Assembly (NCBI RefSeq): GCF_021354595.1
Contig: NZ_JADWYJ010000002.1
Coordinates: 1-64,000 of the forward strand
Length of the DNA: 64,000 bases
Source of the DNA: Maribellus sp. CM-23
GTDB lineage: Bacteria > Bacteroidota > Bacteroidia > Bacteroidales > Prolixibacteraceae
Direction of reading: 5' to 3'
The notes under the pieces were generated by a model, which saw only the letters and a list, made by a program, of their open reading frames with translations, ran no database searches and was not told where the DNA came from. Shown here one piece after another: positions 1-9,654 of this stretch. The position numbers and the translations under genes are program-made. Position 1 is the first letter of the stretch, and every line of letters starts with the position of its first letter.

Positions 1-151
1 GCTTACTCCAACTCAAGTACATCTCATCAAAGGAATAACCATCAAAAAAAGATGGAAGAACTATTACAGAAAACAAATAAATTTGGAGTTATAACCTGTA
101 AACTTTTTTTAGGACGAGTCATGACAGTCTGATTTGATTCCGGCTATTATA

Positions 152-278
152 CCGATTAGCAATTGAATTGAGCCTTAAATTCGCTGCGTTCTTAAAGCCT
201 CTTCAATTGTCTATCGGCATTAACCATTGTAATTCCAGAGTTTCGCATAAGGCTCACTCTGAAAAACAATTGGTATTA
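152..278. repeat. two adjacent imperfect inverted repeats in a gene-free edge region
   Basis: The first 340 bases carry no convincing gene. Two long imperfect stems stand side by side. In the first, arm 152-178 pairs with arm 192-217 around a 13-nt loop. In the second, arm 221-241 pairs with arm 256-278. Both arms of each pair share most bases but contain small bulges, so this is an old or structured element rather than a clean terminator. It could be the end of a decayed insertion element, a MITE-like repeat or a structured RNA. The sequence alone does not decide. Confidence 0.45.
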
Positions 279-343
279 CTTACAAGCTGAAAGAATCATT
301 TCAAATACATCTGCTTTTGAAACAGCACCATTCAGCATAAAAA

Positions 344-374
344 AACCCGGATTCTTTTCACAAAAATCCGGGTT
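344..374 (-). terminator. Rho-independent terminator of the Na/Pi cotransporter gene
   Basis: A perfect 10-bp stem (AACCCGGATT at 344-353, AATCCGGGTT at 365-374) is followed on the minus strand by a run of seven T. It lies 27 bases beyond the stop codon of the minus-strand gene at 401. Confidence 0.85.
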
Positions 375-400
375 CTTCCTTTTATTGAAACGATGGCCGA

Positions 401-2092
401 CTACGATTCGGAGTAATCCACAATCGATGTGGTTACATCGTAAATATGGTCGCCCATTCTTTCCAGGCCAGAGAAAATGTCCTTGTACAAGGTTCCGATC
501 TGGTAAGAATATTCTTCACTCTCGATGCTTATCACATGCTCTTTCCGGAGCTTGTCACGCAAGCGGTTGATTTGTTTCTCGATCGCCTCGCTGGCAGTTC
601 TATCCACCTCGTAATTGTTTTTATTCAGGTTCTCGATCATAATATCCATGGCCTTCTCAACCAACACATACAATTCCGAGAGTTTCTTTTTCATTTCGGG
701 TGTTAGCTTTTCCTTTTTATCGCTGATGCGCAACAAGGTACGTGCAATACTCAGGCACGAATCGCCAATGCTCTCAATTTCGTCCACAATTCGCAACATG
801 GAACTGATGTTTCTCGACGACTGTTTGCTCAACTCACCCTCGGCCACCTTGGTAAGATATTTTGCGATCGATACTTCCATCTGGTCGCTTTTATCTTCGC
901 CCATTTCAATCTTTCCAAATTGCTTTAAAACCTTGCGCTCATTCTCTTCGTTCATCATGGTGTTAAGCCGGCCTAGCAATTTTTTGGTTTGCTGGGCATA
1001 TACCACAATCTCCTTTTTAGCCTGAAGTAATGAAAGTTCCCGCGTGCTTAGCATTCCAAATTTGATGTATTTCAGCTTGAATTCCTGTTCATCTTCCTTT
1101 TCAGGGACAATGCGCTGCACAAGGTTCACCAGGTATTTTATAAACCAGATCTGTATTAATACATTCAGAATATTAAAGGCAGTATGGAAAAATGACAAAG
1201 CGATCGGAACAGCTCCAGGATTCGTAAATGCGGAGCTTCCGGTGATATACTGTGTAATGTTGTCAACCCCTCTCAGGAAGTACGGGAAGATGGAAAGTAC
1301 CCAGATAACACCTACAACGTTGAACATGAAATGGATCCGGGCCGCTCTTTTTGCCGATGAATTGGCCACTACAGCCGCAATGTTGGCGGTTATGGTAGTA
1401 CCAATGTTCTCGCCCAGTACCATGGCAGCGGCGCTGTCGAAATTGATCCAGCCATTGTTACACATTACCAGGGTTAAAGCCATGGTGGCGCTCGACGACT
1501 GAATAACCACGGTTAGGATGGTTCCGATAATCAGGAAGATCAAACTCGAGCCAATGCCCATTCCGGTAAAGTTCTTCAGAAATTCCAGTATCTCCGGGTT
1601 CTCACCAATATTGGGAACACTGGTTTTCAGACTTTCAAGGCCGATAAAAAGCAGGGCAAAACCAACCAACACCTCTCCCCACGACTGATTGCGTGTTTTT
1701 TTGGAGAAAATTAAAGGAAAGCCGATACCAATTATCGGGAAAGCCAGCACACTCATTTTCACTTTGAAACCCAGAATGGAAATGATCCAGGCAGTGACGG
1801 TAGTACCTATGTTGGCCCCCATTATCACCCCGGCCGATTCGGTAAGAGTGAGCAGCCCGGCATTTACAAAACTCACGATCATTACCGTGGTGGCACTCGA
1901 CGACTGAATGATAGCCGTTATGGAAAGGCCTGTTACTACGCCCATGAACCGGTTGGAAGTCATGGCTGCCAGAAAATTTCGCAGCTTGCTTCCGGCCACT
2001 TTTTGCAGGGCCTCGCTCATCAGCTTCATCCCGTAAAGAAAAAGCCCAAGCGCACCGATTAAGGTTAGGAAATCGATTAAAGAATAATTCAT
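401..2092 (-). CDS. Na/Pi cotransporter family protein with PhoU-like tail
   Basis: This is a predicted inner-membrane sodium-dependent phosphate transporter of the NptA/PF02690 family, 563 residues. Two homologous membrane halves are visible, each with the hallmark QSSSAT motif (GLSITAIIQSSSATT near residue 60 and VVIQSSSATM near residue 200). The last ~200 residues are charged and helical and resemble a PhoU domain, which in this family is a cytosolic regulatory part. The ATG at 2092 was chosen because the following residues start the first membrane segment directly. An upstream in-frame start would add 13 atypical residues. The gene is monocistronic with its own terminator. It may be a phosphate importer or a phosphate-overflow exporter; direction cannot be read from sequence. 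Confidence 0.92.
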   Translation of the reverse strand: MNYSLIDFLTLIGALGLFLYGMKLMSEALQKVAGSKLRNFLAAMTSNRFMGVVTGLSITAIIQSSSATTVMIVSFVNAGLLTLTESAGVIMGANIGTTVTAWIISILGFKVKMSVLAFPIIGIGFPLIFSKKTRNQSWGEVLVGFALLFIGLESLKTSVPNIGENPEILEFLKNFTGMGIGSSLIFLIIGTILTVVIQSSSATMALTLVMCNNGWINFDSAAAMVLGENIGTTITANIAAVVANSSAKRAARIHFMFNVVGVIWVLSIFPYFLRGVDNITQYITGSSAFTNPGAVPIALSFFHTAFNILNVLIQIWFIKYLVNLVQRIVPEKEDEQEFKLKYIKFGMLSTRELSLLQAKKEIVVYAQQTKKLLGRLNTMMNEENERKVLKQFGKIEMGEDKSDQMEVSIAKYLTKVAEGELSKQSSRNISSMLRIVDEIESIGDSCLSIARTLLRISDKKEKLTPEMKKKLSELYVLVEKAMDIMIENLNKNNYEVDRTASEAIEKQINRLRDKLRKEHVISIESEEYSYQIGTLYKDIFSGLERMGDHIYDVTTSIVDYSES

Positions 2093-2412
2093 GCAGTGTT
2101 TTTTTGATGCGCCGAAAATAACGATTATCATAAAAAATCATCAACGAAAGTGGGACCGATATTCTAAAAATCAGAATATTCCTTTCCATCATCCAAAAAT
2201 CAACGGCATAAATTTTATTGAAAAGGCCAGAGTCTTGCGTATAAAAGGGACTTGAGAGGGAGGTGCCCGGAAGTTAAAAGAACGTTAAAAATCAGCCTCA
2301 CACGCACAAAGCAAACAGTTTGAAGAGCCAGCACCAAGCATCACTACGTCATCGCTGAGTCCAGTGATCGATTTCCCCAGGAGTCAACAAACTTCCCGGC
2401 ATTCGGGATCGG
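2093..2412. other. gene-free spacer, nothing specific seen
   Basis: This 320-base spacer separates the Na/Pi cotransporter start from the yjdI-like stop codon on the same strand. It should hold the promoter of the transporter, but no clear TTTG / TAnnTTTG pair was found and no stable hairpin with a T-run was seen. Confidence 0.4.
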
Positions 2413-2640
2413 TTATTCCTTTGGGTTGATGAAGTAACTCAACGCCCCCGACGGACAACGACCGATCTGCGCCTTTAGCTCTTCGGTGGTGGCATTTTCC
2501 GGTTTTATCCAGGGACGTTCCCCGGTATTGTACACTTTCGGAAGTGTGCGCACACAAACGCCCGAGTGAATACACAAAGCGGGTTTCCAAACCACGGTAA
2601 GTTCACCGTTCGAATAATGTTTCACGATTTCTTTTTCCAT
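2413..2640 (-). CDS. yjdI: YjdI-like mono-cluster [4Fe-4S] protein
   Basis: This 75-residue protein matches the Fer4_19 (YjdI) family of small iron-sulfur proteins. The visible ligands are CIHSGVC (residues 23-29) and GRCPSGAL near residue 62. Only three cysteines are present, so a fourth ligand may be histidine or another residue. It sits 12 bases downstream of a GNAT acetyltransferase gene of the YjdJ type, the same pairing as yjdI-yjdJ in Escherichia coli, which supports both calls. The biological role of the pair is not established. Confidence 0.8.
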   Translation of the reverse strand: MEKEIVKHYSNGELTVVWKPALCIHSGVCVRTLPKVYNTGERPWIKPENATTEELKAQIGRCPSGALSYFINPKE

Positions 2641-2652
2641 AACTTTCCCTTT

Positions 2653-2934
2653 TTAATCTTTCAGTACCAACACCTCCCATTCGGTGTGCCGCCTGATGTA
2701 CGCATTTACAAACGGACACAAGGGCACCAGCTTTAAACCTTTTTCCTGGATATCGGCCAGCGCCTTTTTCGCCAGCGACGACGCAATCCCCTTCCCTTCC
2801 AGTTCAATGGGCACTTCGGTATGTGTCAGATAGATTTTTTCGCCCGAGCGGATGTATTCGATCTTTGCGATTACATCATCGATTTGAAACTCGTACCGGC
2901 GATCCTCTTCATTGTTGATTAATTCGTATTCCAT
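2653..2934 (-). CDS. YjdJ-like GNAT-fold N-acetyltransferase
   Basis: This is a 93-residue compact acetyltransferase of the PF14542 (Acetyltransf_CG) type. It has the order expected for this short GNAT form: an N-terminal sheet, a VPIELEGKGIASSLAKKAL segment that forms the acetyl-CoA pyrophosphate loop and helix, and a C-terminal stretch (LVPLCPFVNAYIRRH) with a cysteine and the conserved aromatic/histidine pattern. The ATG at 2934 is preferred because residues before it do not fit the family. It is the first gene of a two-gene unit with the YjdI-like protein. The substrate is unknown. Confidence 0.8.
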   Translation of the reverse strand: MEYELINNEEDRRYEFQIDDVIAKIEYIRSGEKIYLTHTEVPIELEGKGIASSLAKKALADIQEKGLKLVPLCPFVNAYIRRHTEWEVLVLKD

Positions 2935-3142
2935 AAACCTGTTTTCTCCATCCAAGTATTGACATCCGACTTGCATACGATTTTCAATAGCTATAAAACC
3001 ATATCCATGCCCTGTCCCGTTCTACAAAGCTGAACAATTCGAAGGACGTAAAAGTTTGACAACCTGCTTTCTGTCTTTTCTCCGGATCATCAAGTAACAA
3101 GGCTACTTACTTCGCCTCCCTCCAAACACAGCCGAAAGACAC

Positions 3143-5563
3143 TTATTCGTACCGCAAGGTATCTGCCGGATTGACTTTTACCGATTTCATGGTTTTGTAA
3201 CTGATGGTGCCCAAAGCCATTACCAAGGCCACCACAAAGCCCGCCAGGAATTCAAACCATTCCAGGTGAATCCGGTAGTAATAATTCTGCAACCAGTTTT
3301 TCGCAATAAAATAAATAAGTGGCCAGGCAACCAGCGTGGCAATACAAACCAGTAAAACGATCTCTTTCGAAATCAGGTAAAAAATGCTGGTTCCCGAGGC
3401 ACCCAAAGCCTTTCGAACGCCCACTTCCTTGGTTCGCTGCTCGATGGTAAACGAAGTTAAACCGAAAAGCCCCAATGCTGCGATAAAGATCCCGAGGATG
3501 GCAAACACCACCGACAACCGCGCATTTTGCCGTTCGATCCTGTACATGTGTGCAAAGTCGTCGCTCATAAAAAAATACTGCATCGGGTTGTTGGAAGCAA
3601 AGCGTTTCCAAACATCCTCGATCTGTTTGACCAGTTGTGCCGAAGCATTCGAACGGAATTTAACCGTAACATAGCCGAAAAATCTTCCGTCGTTTTTAAA
3701 GCGGATCATGTAGGGATTAATGCGGTTGTGAAGCGACCGGAAATGAAAATCGTTACACACCCCAATAATCGGCATGTGCGCTCTGTCTTCCTCGCTATCC
3801 ATCGTAATAAAACGGGTTTGCGTAAAATCGGCAATCCCAAACTCCTCAATGGTTTTCCGGTTCACAAAACAAGCCTGCTCGTCGGAGCCGTGCGAACGGT
3901 CAAAAAAACGGCCGTCTGCCAGTTCAATACTGTAAGTCTCCAGAAAATCATAATCCACCCAGTTGGTCTGCAAAAGAAATGTTTCGCCATCGCGCCCTTC
4001 GAGCATGTAACCGTTGTTGTTATTGTTGTGTCCGGGCACCGCGGTAGAGGCCGAAACACTGGCGATCTCCGGAAACTTCAGCAGTTCTTCCTTAAAAGTA
4101 TTCACCTGGTTGCCTATCGCCCCCGCACGTTCAATCACCAGTAAGCGGTCTTTTGTAAACCCAAGGTCTTTGTTCAGCATGAAATTTAACTGCTGATACA
4201 TGATGATGGTACCGATAATCAGCACAATGGAAATCAAAAACTGAACGGCTACCAAGCCACTCCGTAGTTTTCCGTTTTTTACTCCATCGCGTATTTTTCC
4301 TTTTAGTACCGTGCCCGGGTTAAACGACGAAAGGTAGAAAGCCGGGTAAATACCTGCCAGGATTCCCACCACCGCAGCAAACAAAATGAGCAGTGGCAAG
4401 GTGTAAAAATTACTAAAAAGCGGGAAACTGACTTTGGCATTGAGCAGGTTGTTAAAATACGGCAGCGCGATATAAATAAGGATGATGGCTACCACCAGTG
4501 CTATGAATGAAATCAGCATCGAATCGGCAAGAAACTGCGCAATGAGCATGCCTTTCGATGAACCACTCACTTTTTTGATGCCGATCTCTTTTGCTCTTTT
4601 GGTAGCCTGCGCTGTTGAAAGATTCATAAAATTGATCGAGGCAATTACGATGATCAGAATCGCAATGCTCCCGAATATGATCAGGTATTTGGGATCGATC
4701 GCCGGTTTTACTTCGTGTTCCACCGATGGGTCGAGATGAATTCGGGTGAGCGGTTGCAAATGAAAACTATAGCGGTTTCCCTGCGTCAGAAAATCGGAAA
4801 TGGAAATACCAAACAGCTCTTGTACCCGCGGCCCCACATATTTCTCCACCATGCCCGGGAACTTTGCTTCCACCGTACCCGCCAAAGTATGGGGCTTTAA
4901 CAAAAGGTAAGTCGAAAAGCTATTGTTCATCCACTCGGGGTCGCGTGATCGTTGGTTGCTTGAAAAGGACGTCAGAATATCGGCATCGAAATGAGTCTCT
5001 TCGGGAAAATCGGCCATAACCCCAGTGATCTTGTAGGGTTCTTCGCGGGTGTTCACGCGTACCATTTTATCGATCGGGTCCTGGTTCCCGAAGATAATCC
5101 GGGCCGTGGACTCGGACACAACCATTGTGTTGGGCTCGGCCAGCACGGTATGGATGCTCCCCTTTAGCAGCGGAATCGAAAAAAGCTGAAAAAAAGTGGA
5201 ATCGACCTCCACAAAATCATTCACCGTAAAAACCCGGTCGCCGTCTTTTACAATCGTTTCACCAAAACTATTCAGGCGGCAAAACTTGTCCACCTCCGGA
5301 AAATCGGCCACCATGGTTGGCCCGATCACCGAGGCAGTATAAGCTGCATTAACCACCTGCTCCCCTATTTTCCCATCCAGCGTCATTCGGAAAATGCGGT
5401 CTTTGTTCAGGTTGTACTGGTCGTAACTTAACTGATGAAGGATAAAAAGTGTAATGAGCAAACTACAGGCAATTCCTACCGACAGCCCGAATATATTAAT
5501 CGCCACGTATCCCTTTTGCTTTTTAAGGGCACGCAAACTGTGCTTCAGTAAATTTTTCAGCAT
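3143..5563 (-). CDS. ABC transporter permease, two-module FtsX/MacB type
   Basis: This 806-residue inner-membrane protein has the duplicated Bacteroidota layout: TM helix near residues 20-45 (GYVAINIFGLSVGIACSLLITLFI), a large periplasmic MacB_PCD domain, three helices around residues 290-430, a second TM plus periplasmic domain, and a final FtsX helix bundle ending in a short tail. The ATG at 5563 begins with MLKNLLKHSLRALKKQKGY, typical for the family. A longer in-frame extension would add 40 hydrophilic residues. No ATP-binding partner gene lies beside it, so the ATPase must be elsewhere. Such permeases usually do mechanotransmission in export of peptides, lipids or antimicrobials; the substrate here is not inferable. 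Confidence 0.88.
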   Translation of the reverse strand: MLKNLLKHSLRALKKQKGYVAINIFGLSVGIACSLLITLFILHQLSYDQYNLNKDRIFRMTLDGKIGEQVVNAAYTASVIGPTMVADFPEVDKFCRLNSFGETIVKDGDRVFTVNDFVEVDSTFFQLFSIPLLKGSIHTVLAEPNTMVVSESTARIIFGNQDPIDKMVRVNTREEPYKITGVMADFPEETHFDADILTSFSSNQRSRDPEWMNNSFSTYLLLKPHTLAGTVEAKFPGMVEKYVGPRVQELFGISISDFLTQGNRYSFHLQPLTRIHLDPSVEHEVKPAIDPKYLIIFGSIAILIIVIASINFMNLSTAQATKRAKEIGIKKVSGSSKGMLIAQFLADSMLISFIALVVAIILIYIALPYFNNLLNAKVSFPLFSNFYTLPLLILFAAVVGILAGIYPAFYLSSFNPGTVLKGKIRDGVKNGKLRSGLVAVQFLISIVLIIGTIIMYQQLNFMLNKDLGFTKDRLLVIERAGAIGNQVNTFKEELLKFPEIASVSASTAVPGHNNNNNGYMLEGRDGETFLLQTNWVDYDFLETYSIELADGRFFDRSHGSDEQACFVNRKTIEEFGIADFTQTRFITMDSEEDRAHMPIIGVCNDFHFRSLHNRINPYMIRFKNDGRFFGYVTVKFRSNASAQLVKQIEDVWKRFASNNPMQYFFMSDDFAHMYRIERQNARLSVVFAILGIFIAALGLFGLTSFTIEQRTKEVGVRKALGASGTSIFYLISKEIVLLVCIATLVAWPLIYFIAKNWLQNYYYRIHLEWFEFLAGFVVALVMALGTISYKTMKSVKVNPADTLRYE

Positions 5564-5850
5564 GACCGATTGATTTAAGTTAGTTTCTGTTTTACAATGT
5601 TTTACTTCCTTATGACGCTCAATCTTTTCATCCGTTACATACTTTGCCATAAATCGGGCCTGCAACAGCAACCTGTTATCCAACTTCCATCGGAACAGCC
5701 ACCGGAAAAAAATACCTGCACAGCTGTTTTTTAAAGAAATGATCGGTAACTTTAAGAGATAAATACAAAAAAAATGTAATTCATTTTATTCAACCTCCTC
5801 TTATTAAAAATGTTATTAATGTGATTTTCTGCTAACATAAAATTAGACTT

Positions 5851-8800
5851 ATGGAAAAAAAGATCTCCCTCCTCCTCCTTTGCACTGTTTTTTTCGTACT
5901 GAACTCCATGGCACAGGATCATCCCTCCTGGCTGCGTTATCCGGCCATTTCGCCCGACGGAAGTACCATTCTGTTTAACTACAAAGGCGACATTTACAAA
6001 GTGCCTGCTTCGGGAGGAACCGCCGTTCCGCTAACCCTGAGCGATGGTTACGAGTTTTCCGCAGTATGGAGCCACGACGGCCAACAAATTGCTTTTGCAT
6101 CGGACCGCTTTGGCTATTTCGATGTGTTTGTGATGCCGGCCGAAGGCGGTGAAGCCCAACGTTTGACCTACCATTCCAACGGAGAAGTTCCCAGCACCTT
6201 CACACCCGACGATTCGGAAGTGGTTTTTACTTCCATTCGCCAGGACAGGCACACCAACGTACAGTTCCCCAACCGCGTGATGCCCGAGTTGTACAGCGTT
6301 CCGGTAAAAGGCGGACGGGTGAACCAGATCCTCACCTCTCCAGCCTACGACGCCGTTTACAGTCCCGATGGCAGCCAGCTTATTTTTCACGACCGGAAAG
6401 GCTATGAAGATGAATGGAGAAAACACCACACATCAGCCGTTACCCGCGACATTTGGGTGTACAACCTGAATTCAAAAGAATACAAGCAACTTTCTGACTT
6501 TGCCGGAGAAGACCGCAACCCGGTATTTATCGACAACGATGCATTTTACTACCTCACCGAAGAAAGCGGATCGTACAACGTATACAAAAGCTCGGTAAGC
6601 AATCCTGCACAGAAAACGGCGATCACCCACTTTGAAAAAAATCCGGTTCGCTTTCTGACCAAATCCGGCGACAATACCCTCTGTTTTGGATACGACGGAG
6701 CTATTTACACCCTGAAAGAAGGCGGACAACCTCAAAAAATAAACATTCAGATTGCTTACGATGGAAGAGACAACCTGGCCCGGCCAATCCCGGTGAGCAA
6801 CTTCACGGAAGCACGCCTGTCGCCAAACGGAAAAGAATTCGCCTATGTTTTTAGGGGCGAAATTTATGTGAGCAGCATTGAGCACGGCACCACCAAACGC
6901 ATTACCAACACTGCGCGCCAGGAACGAAGCGTAAGTTTCAGTCCCGACGGAAAATCGCTGGTGTATGCCGCCGAAACCGACAGCAGCTGGAACATCTACA
7001 CCCAATCGCTGGTACGCGACGAAGAGCCCTATTTCTACATGTCGACCCTTTTGAAGGATGATGTGGTAGTTGCCACCAAAGCGGAAGAATTTCAACCCGA
7101 ATATTCGCCCGACGGAAAAGAAGTGGCCTACCTCGAAAACCGTACGACGCTGAAAGTGATCAACCTCGAAAGCAAAAAGTCGAGAATGGTTTTGGCACCG
7201 GAGAACAACTATTCGTACGCCGACGGAGACCAGTATTTTGCCTGGGCACCCGACAGCAAATGGTTGCTGGTAAGGTTCGGTCCCAAGGAAAATATTTTTC
7301 AGGACGAAGTAGGACTGGTCAGTGCATCGGGTGACGGCACGGTAAGAAACCTTACCAAAAACGGTTACGATGATTTCGGAGGCAAATGGTCGACCGACGG
7401 AAAAATGATGATCTATGTCTCGACCCGTGAAGCCAATCGTTCGGAGCAAGGCAGGTTCAGCAGCGGCGATGTATATGCCATGTTCTTCACCCAGGCTGCC
7501 TTTGACGATTTCAAACTATCGAAAGAAGAAGCCGAGCTGGTGAAAGAGTTAAAAGAGAAAAAGGACAAGGACAAAGACGACGGCAAAGATAAAGACAAGA
7601 AAAAAGCCAAAACGGAAGACGAAGAGAAAGAGAAAAAGGAGAAAGTGGAAGACCTGAAATTCGACTGGGAAAACCTCACCGACCGGAAAGTGCGGCTGAC
7701 ACAACGGCCTTCTTCTCTTTCGGACTGGGTATTGTCGGAAAAAGGAGACAAGCTTTTTTTCCTGACCCGTTACGACGAAAAATGCGATCTGTACTCGATG
7801 GATCTGCGTACCAAGGAAACCAAGCTTTTCTCTAAAATAGACGCCAACAGGGCTTCGATGGAACTCTCCGACGATGGTAAATTCCTGTTTATCCTCGCCG
7901 ATGGAAAACCCATGACCGTGACCGTAAGCGACGGAAAAAGCAAGCCGATCAAAACATCGGGTGAAATGCTGCTGCAAACCGACCGCGAGCGGGCATACAT
8001 TTTCGACCACTGCTGGCGCCAGGTGCGCGAGAAATTCTATGTACAGGATATGCAGGGGGTAGACTGGCCTTACTACTATGAGGTGTACCGGAAATTCCTC
8101 CCCGATATCAACAACAATTACGACTTTGCTGAGCTGCTGAGCGAAATGCTGGGCGAGCTGAACGCTTCGCATACGGGGGGCCGCTACCGCCACGACGACA
8201 AGCAGGCCGATGAAACCAGCTCGCTGGGTTTGCTTTATGATTACGACTACACAGGCAACGGGCTGAAAATTGCCGAAGTGCTGCAAGAAGGTCCTGCCGA
8301 TAAGGCATCCCTAAAAATCAAGGCCGGCAACATTCTCGAAAAGATCGACGGAAACGAACTCACCGCTGCCGTTGATTTTTACCAGTTCCTGAACCGGAAA
8401 AAGGGCGACAACGTACTGCTCGATCTGTACAATCCTGAATCGGGCGAACGCTGGCAGGAAGTGGTCAAACCCATTTCGCAGGCCGAAGAATATGAACTGC
8501 TTTACCAACGCTGGGTGAAAACCCGCCGCGACGAGGTGGTAAAACTCTCGGACGGCAAACTGGGCTATGTACATGTACGCGGAATGAACGATGCCAGCAT
8601 GCGCGTGGTGTACGAAGAAGCGCTCGGGCGCTTTGTTTCGGCCGATGCGCTGGTGGTGGACACCCGGTTTAACGGCGGCGGAAACCTTCACGATGTGCTT
8701 TCCGATTTCCTGAACGGCAAAAAATACATGGACGTTATTCCGCACGGCCAGTACATTGGTTCGCAGCCCCGCAATAAATGGATCAAACCATCGATTGTGG

Positions 8801-9102
8801 TAATGGGCGAAAGCAACTATTCCGATGCACACCTTTTCCCGGTGGCCTACAAAATAAAAGGCGTTGGGAAAAACCTCGGAATGCCGGTTCCCGGTACCGG
8901 AACCTTTGTTTGGTGGGAAATGCAGATCGATCCCTCGCTGGTGTTTGGAATTCCGATGGGCGGCTGGAAACCTTTGGATGGCCCCTTCCTCGAAAACAAC
9001 CAGCTGGAGCCCGACATCCGCGTAATGAACGAGCCGGGAGAAATGGCCAAAGGCCGCGACCAGCAGATTGAAGCGGCGGTAAAAGAACTGTTAAAAGAAT
9101 AA
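5851..9102 (+). CDS. Tricorn-like S41 family peptidase with beta-propeller and PDZ domain
   Basis: This is a 1083-residue exported peptidase. A signal peptide (about residues 1-22, ending in SMAQ) is followed by WD/PD40-type propeller repeats (many SPDGK motifs), a C1-like helical domain, a PDZ domain near residues 790-870, and a C-terminal S41 protease domain. The probable catalytic residues of the Tricorn family can be placed: Ser773-His774 in NASHTGG, nucleophile Ser991 in YSDAHLF, and Glu1048 in FLENNQLEPD. Between propeller and C1 domain, residues about 565-605 form an extremely Lys/Asp/Glu-rich linker. It probably degrades oligopeptides in the periplasm. It stands alone as a transcription unit, with a VOC gene 63 bases downstream. 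Confidence 0.93.
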   Translation: MEKKISLLLLCTVFFVLNSMAQDHPSWLRYPAISPDGSTILFNYKGDIYKVPASGGTAVPLTLSDGYEFSAVWSHDGQQIAFASDRFGYFDVFVMPAEGGEAQRLTYHSNGEVPSTFTPDDSEVVFTSIRQDRHTNVQFPNRVMPELYSVPVKGGRVNQILTSPAYDAVYSPDGSQLIFHDRKGYEDEWRKHHTSAVTRDIWVYNLNSKEYKQLSDFAGEDRNPVFIDNDAFYYLTEESGSYNVYKSSVSNPAQKTAITHFEKNPVRFLTKSGDNTLCFGYDGAIYTLKEGGQPQKINIQIAYDGRDNLARPIPVSNFTEARLSPNGKEFAYVFRGEIYVSSIEHGTTKRITNTARQERSVSFSPDGKSLVYAAETDSSWNIYTQSLVRDEEPYFYMSTLLKDDVVVATKAEEFQPEYSPDGKEVAYLENRTTLKVINLESKKSRMVLAPENNYSYADGDQYFAWAPDSKWLLVRFGPKENIFQDEVGLVSASGDGTVRNLTKNGYDDFGGKWSTDGKMMIYVSTREANRSEQGRFSSGDVYAMFFTQAAFDDFKLSKEEAELVKELKEKKDKDKDDGKDKDKKKAKTEDEEKEKKEKVEDLKFDWENLTDRKVRLTQRPSSLSDWVLSEKGDKLFFLTRYDEKCDLYSMDLRTKETKLFSKIDANRASMELSDDGKFLFILADGKPMTVTVSDGKSKPIKTSGEMLLQTDRERAYIFDHCWRQVREKFYVQDMQGVDWPYYYEVYRKFLPDINNNYDFAELLSEMLGELNASHTGGRYRHDDKQADETSSLGLLYDYDYTGNGLKIAEVLQEGPADKASLKIKAGNILEKIDGNELTAAVDFYQFLNRKKGDNVLLDLYNPESGERWQEVVKPISQAEEYELLYQRWVKTRRDEVVKLSDGKLGYVHVRGMNDASMRVVYEEALGRFVSADALVVDTRFNGGGNLHDVLSDFLNGKKYMDVIPHGQYIGSQPRNKWIKPSIVVMGESNYSDAHLFPVAYKIKGVGKNLGMPVPGTGTFVWWEMQIDPSLVFGIPMGGWKPLDGPFLENNQLEPDIRVMNEPGEMAKGRDQQIEAAVKELLKE

Positions 9103-9165
9103 AAACACAAAAACCTGTTGAGTACGCATCGCGTTATTGTTTTTACTAACTCAAAAAATAAAACA

Positions 9166-9549
9166 ATGAAAAACAATGCAGTAGGTTGGTTCGAGATTCC
9201 GGTAAGCAACATGGAACGAGCCCAGGCTTTTTACGAGCAAATGTTGGACCTGAAAATGGAACGTTACCAGATGGGGCCGCTCGACATGGCGTGGTTTCCG
9301 TGGAAAGAAGACGGCCAGGGAGCACCCGGTTCGCTGGTTTGTCATGCCGAATATTACAGGCCCTCCACCGACGGGGTTTTGATCTACCTCACCGCTCATT
9401 CGGGCGACCTGGCCAATGAACTCGCGCGCGTGGAAGCCGCCGGCGGAAAAGTGATCCAGCCCAAAACAAAGATTTCGGACGAATACGGTTTTATGGCTTT
9501 GCTCATCGATTCGGAAGGCAACCGCATCGCTTTGCATTCACGGCAATAA
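9166..9549 (+). CDS. VOC family (glyoxalase/bleomycin-resistance fold) protein
   Basis: This is a 127-residue vicinal-oxygen-chelate protein with two beta-alpha-beta-beta-beta modules: VGWFEIPVSNMERAQAFYEQ at the start and LARVEAAGGKVIQ...LLIDSEGNRIALHS at the end. Proteins of this subgroup are often annotated as lyase or dioxygenase superfamily members, but the reaction is not known. The ATG at 9166 starts the first beta strand; a TTG at 9118 in frame is unlikely. It may be co-transcribed with the upstream peptidase and is closed by a terminator at 9572. Confidence 0.85.
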   Translation: MKNNAVGWFEIPVSNMERAQAFYEQMLDLKMERYQMGPLDMAWFPWKEDGQGAPGSLVCHAEYYRPSTDGVLIYLTAHSGDLANELARVEAAGGKVIQPKTKISDEYGFMALLIDSEGNRIALHSRQ

Positions 9550-9571
9550 TCGATAATTACAGATAAAACAT

Positions 9572-9605
9572 AAACTACCGGGGCTTGCTTCGGTAGTTTT
9601 TTTGG
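9572..9605 (+). terminator. terminator after the VOC gene
   Basis: A 9-bp stem (AAACTACCG 9572-9580 with CGGTAGTTT 9591-9599) and a 10-nt loop are followed by a T-rich run, 22 bases after the VOC stop codon. Confidence 0.85.
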
Positions 9606-9618
9606 TTTAATAAGAAAA

Positions 9619-9649
9619 GCTGCGAGCTATGAGCTGCTAGCTGCGAGCT
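9619..9649. repeat. 31-nt heptad array: five GCT separated by four tetramers
   Basis: The stretch reads GCT-4-GCT-4-GCT-4-GCT-4-GCT in exact 7-nt register, with the first and last tetramers identical (GCGA). The same 31-nt architecture with other tetramers recurs at 21298-21328 between batC and batD. It abuts composite repeat A. Confidence 0.8.
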
Positions 9650-9654
9650 TTTTA

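Noticed and set aside
7531..7665. Frameshift or assembly error in the Lys/Asp/Glu-rich part of the Tricorn-like gene
   Set aside because: The frame continues cleanly on both sides with correct domains, and charged linkers are common in this position.
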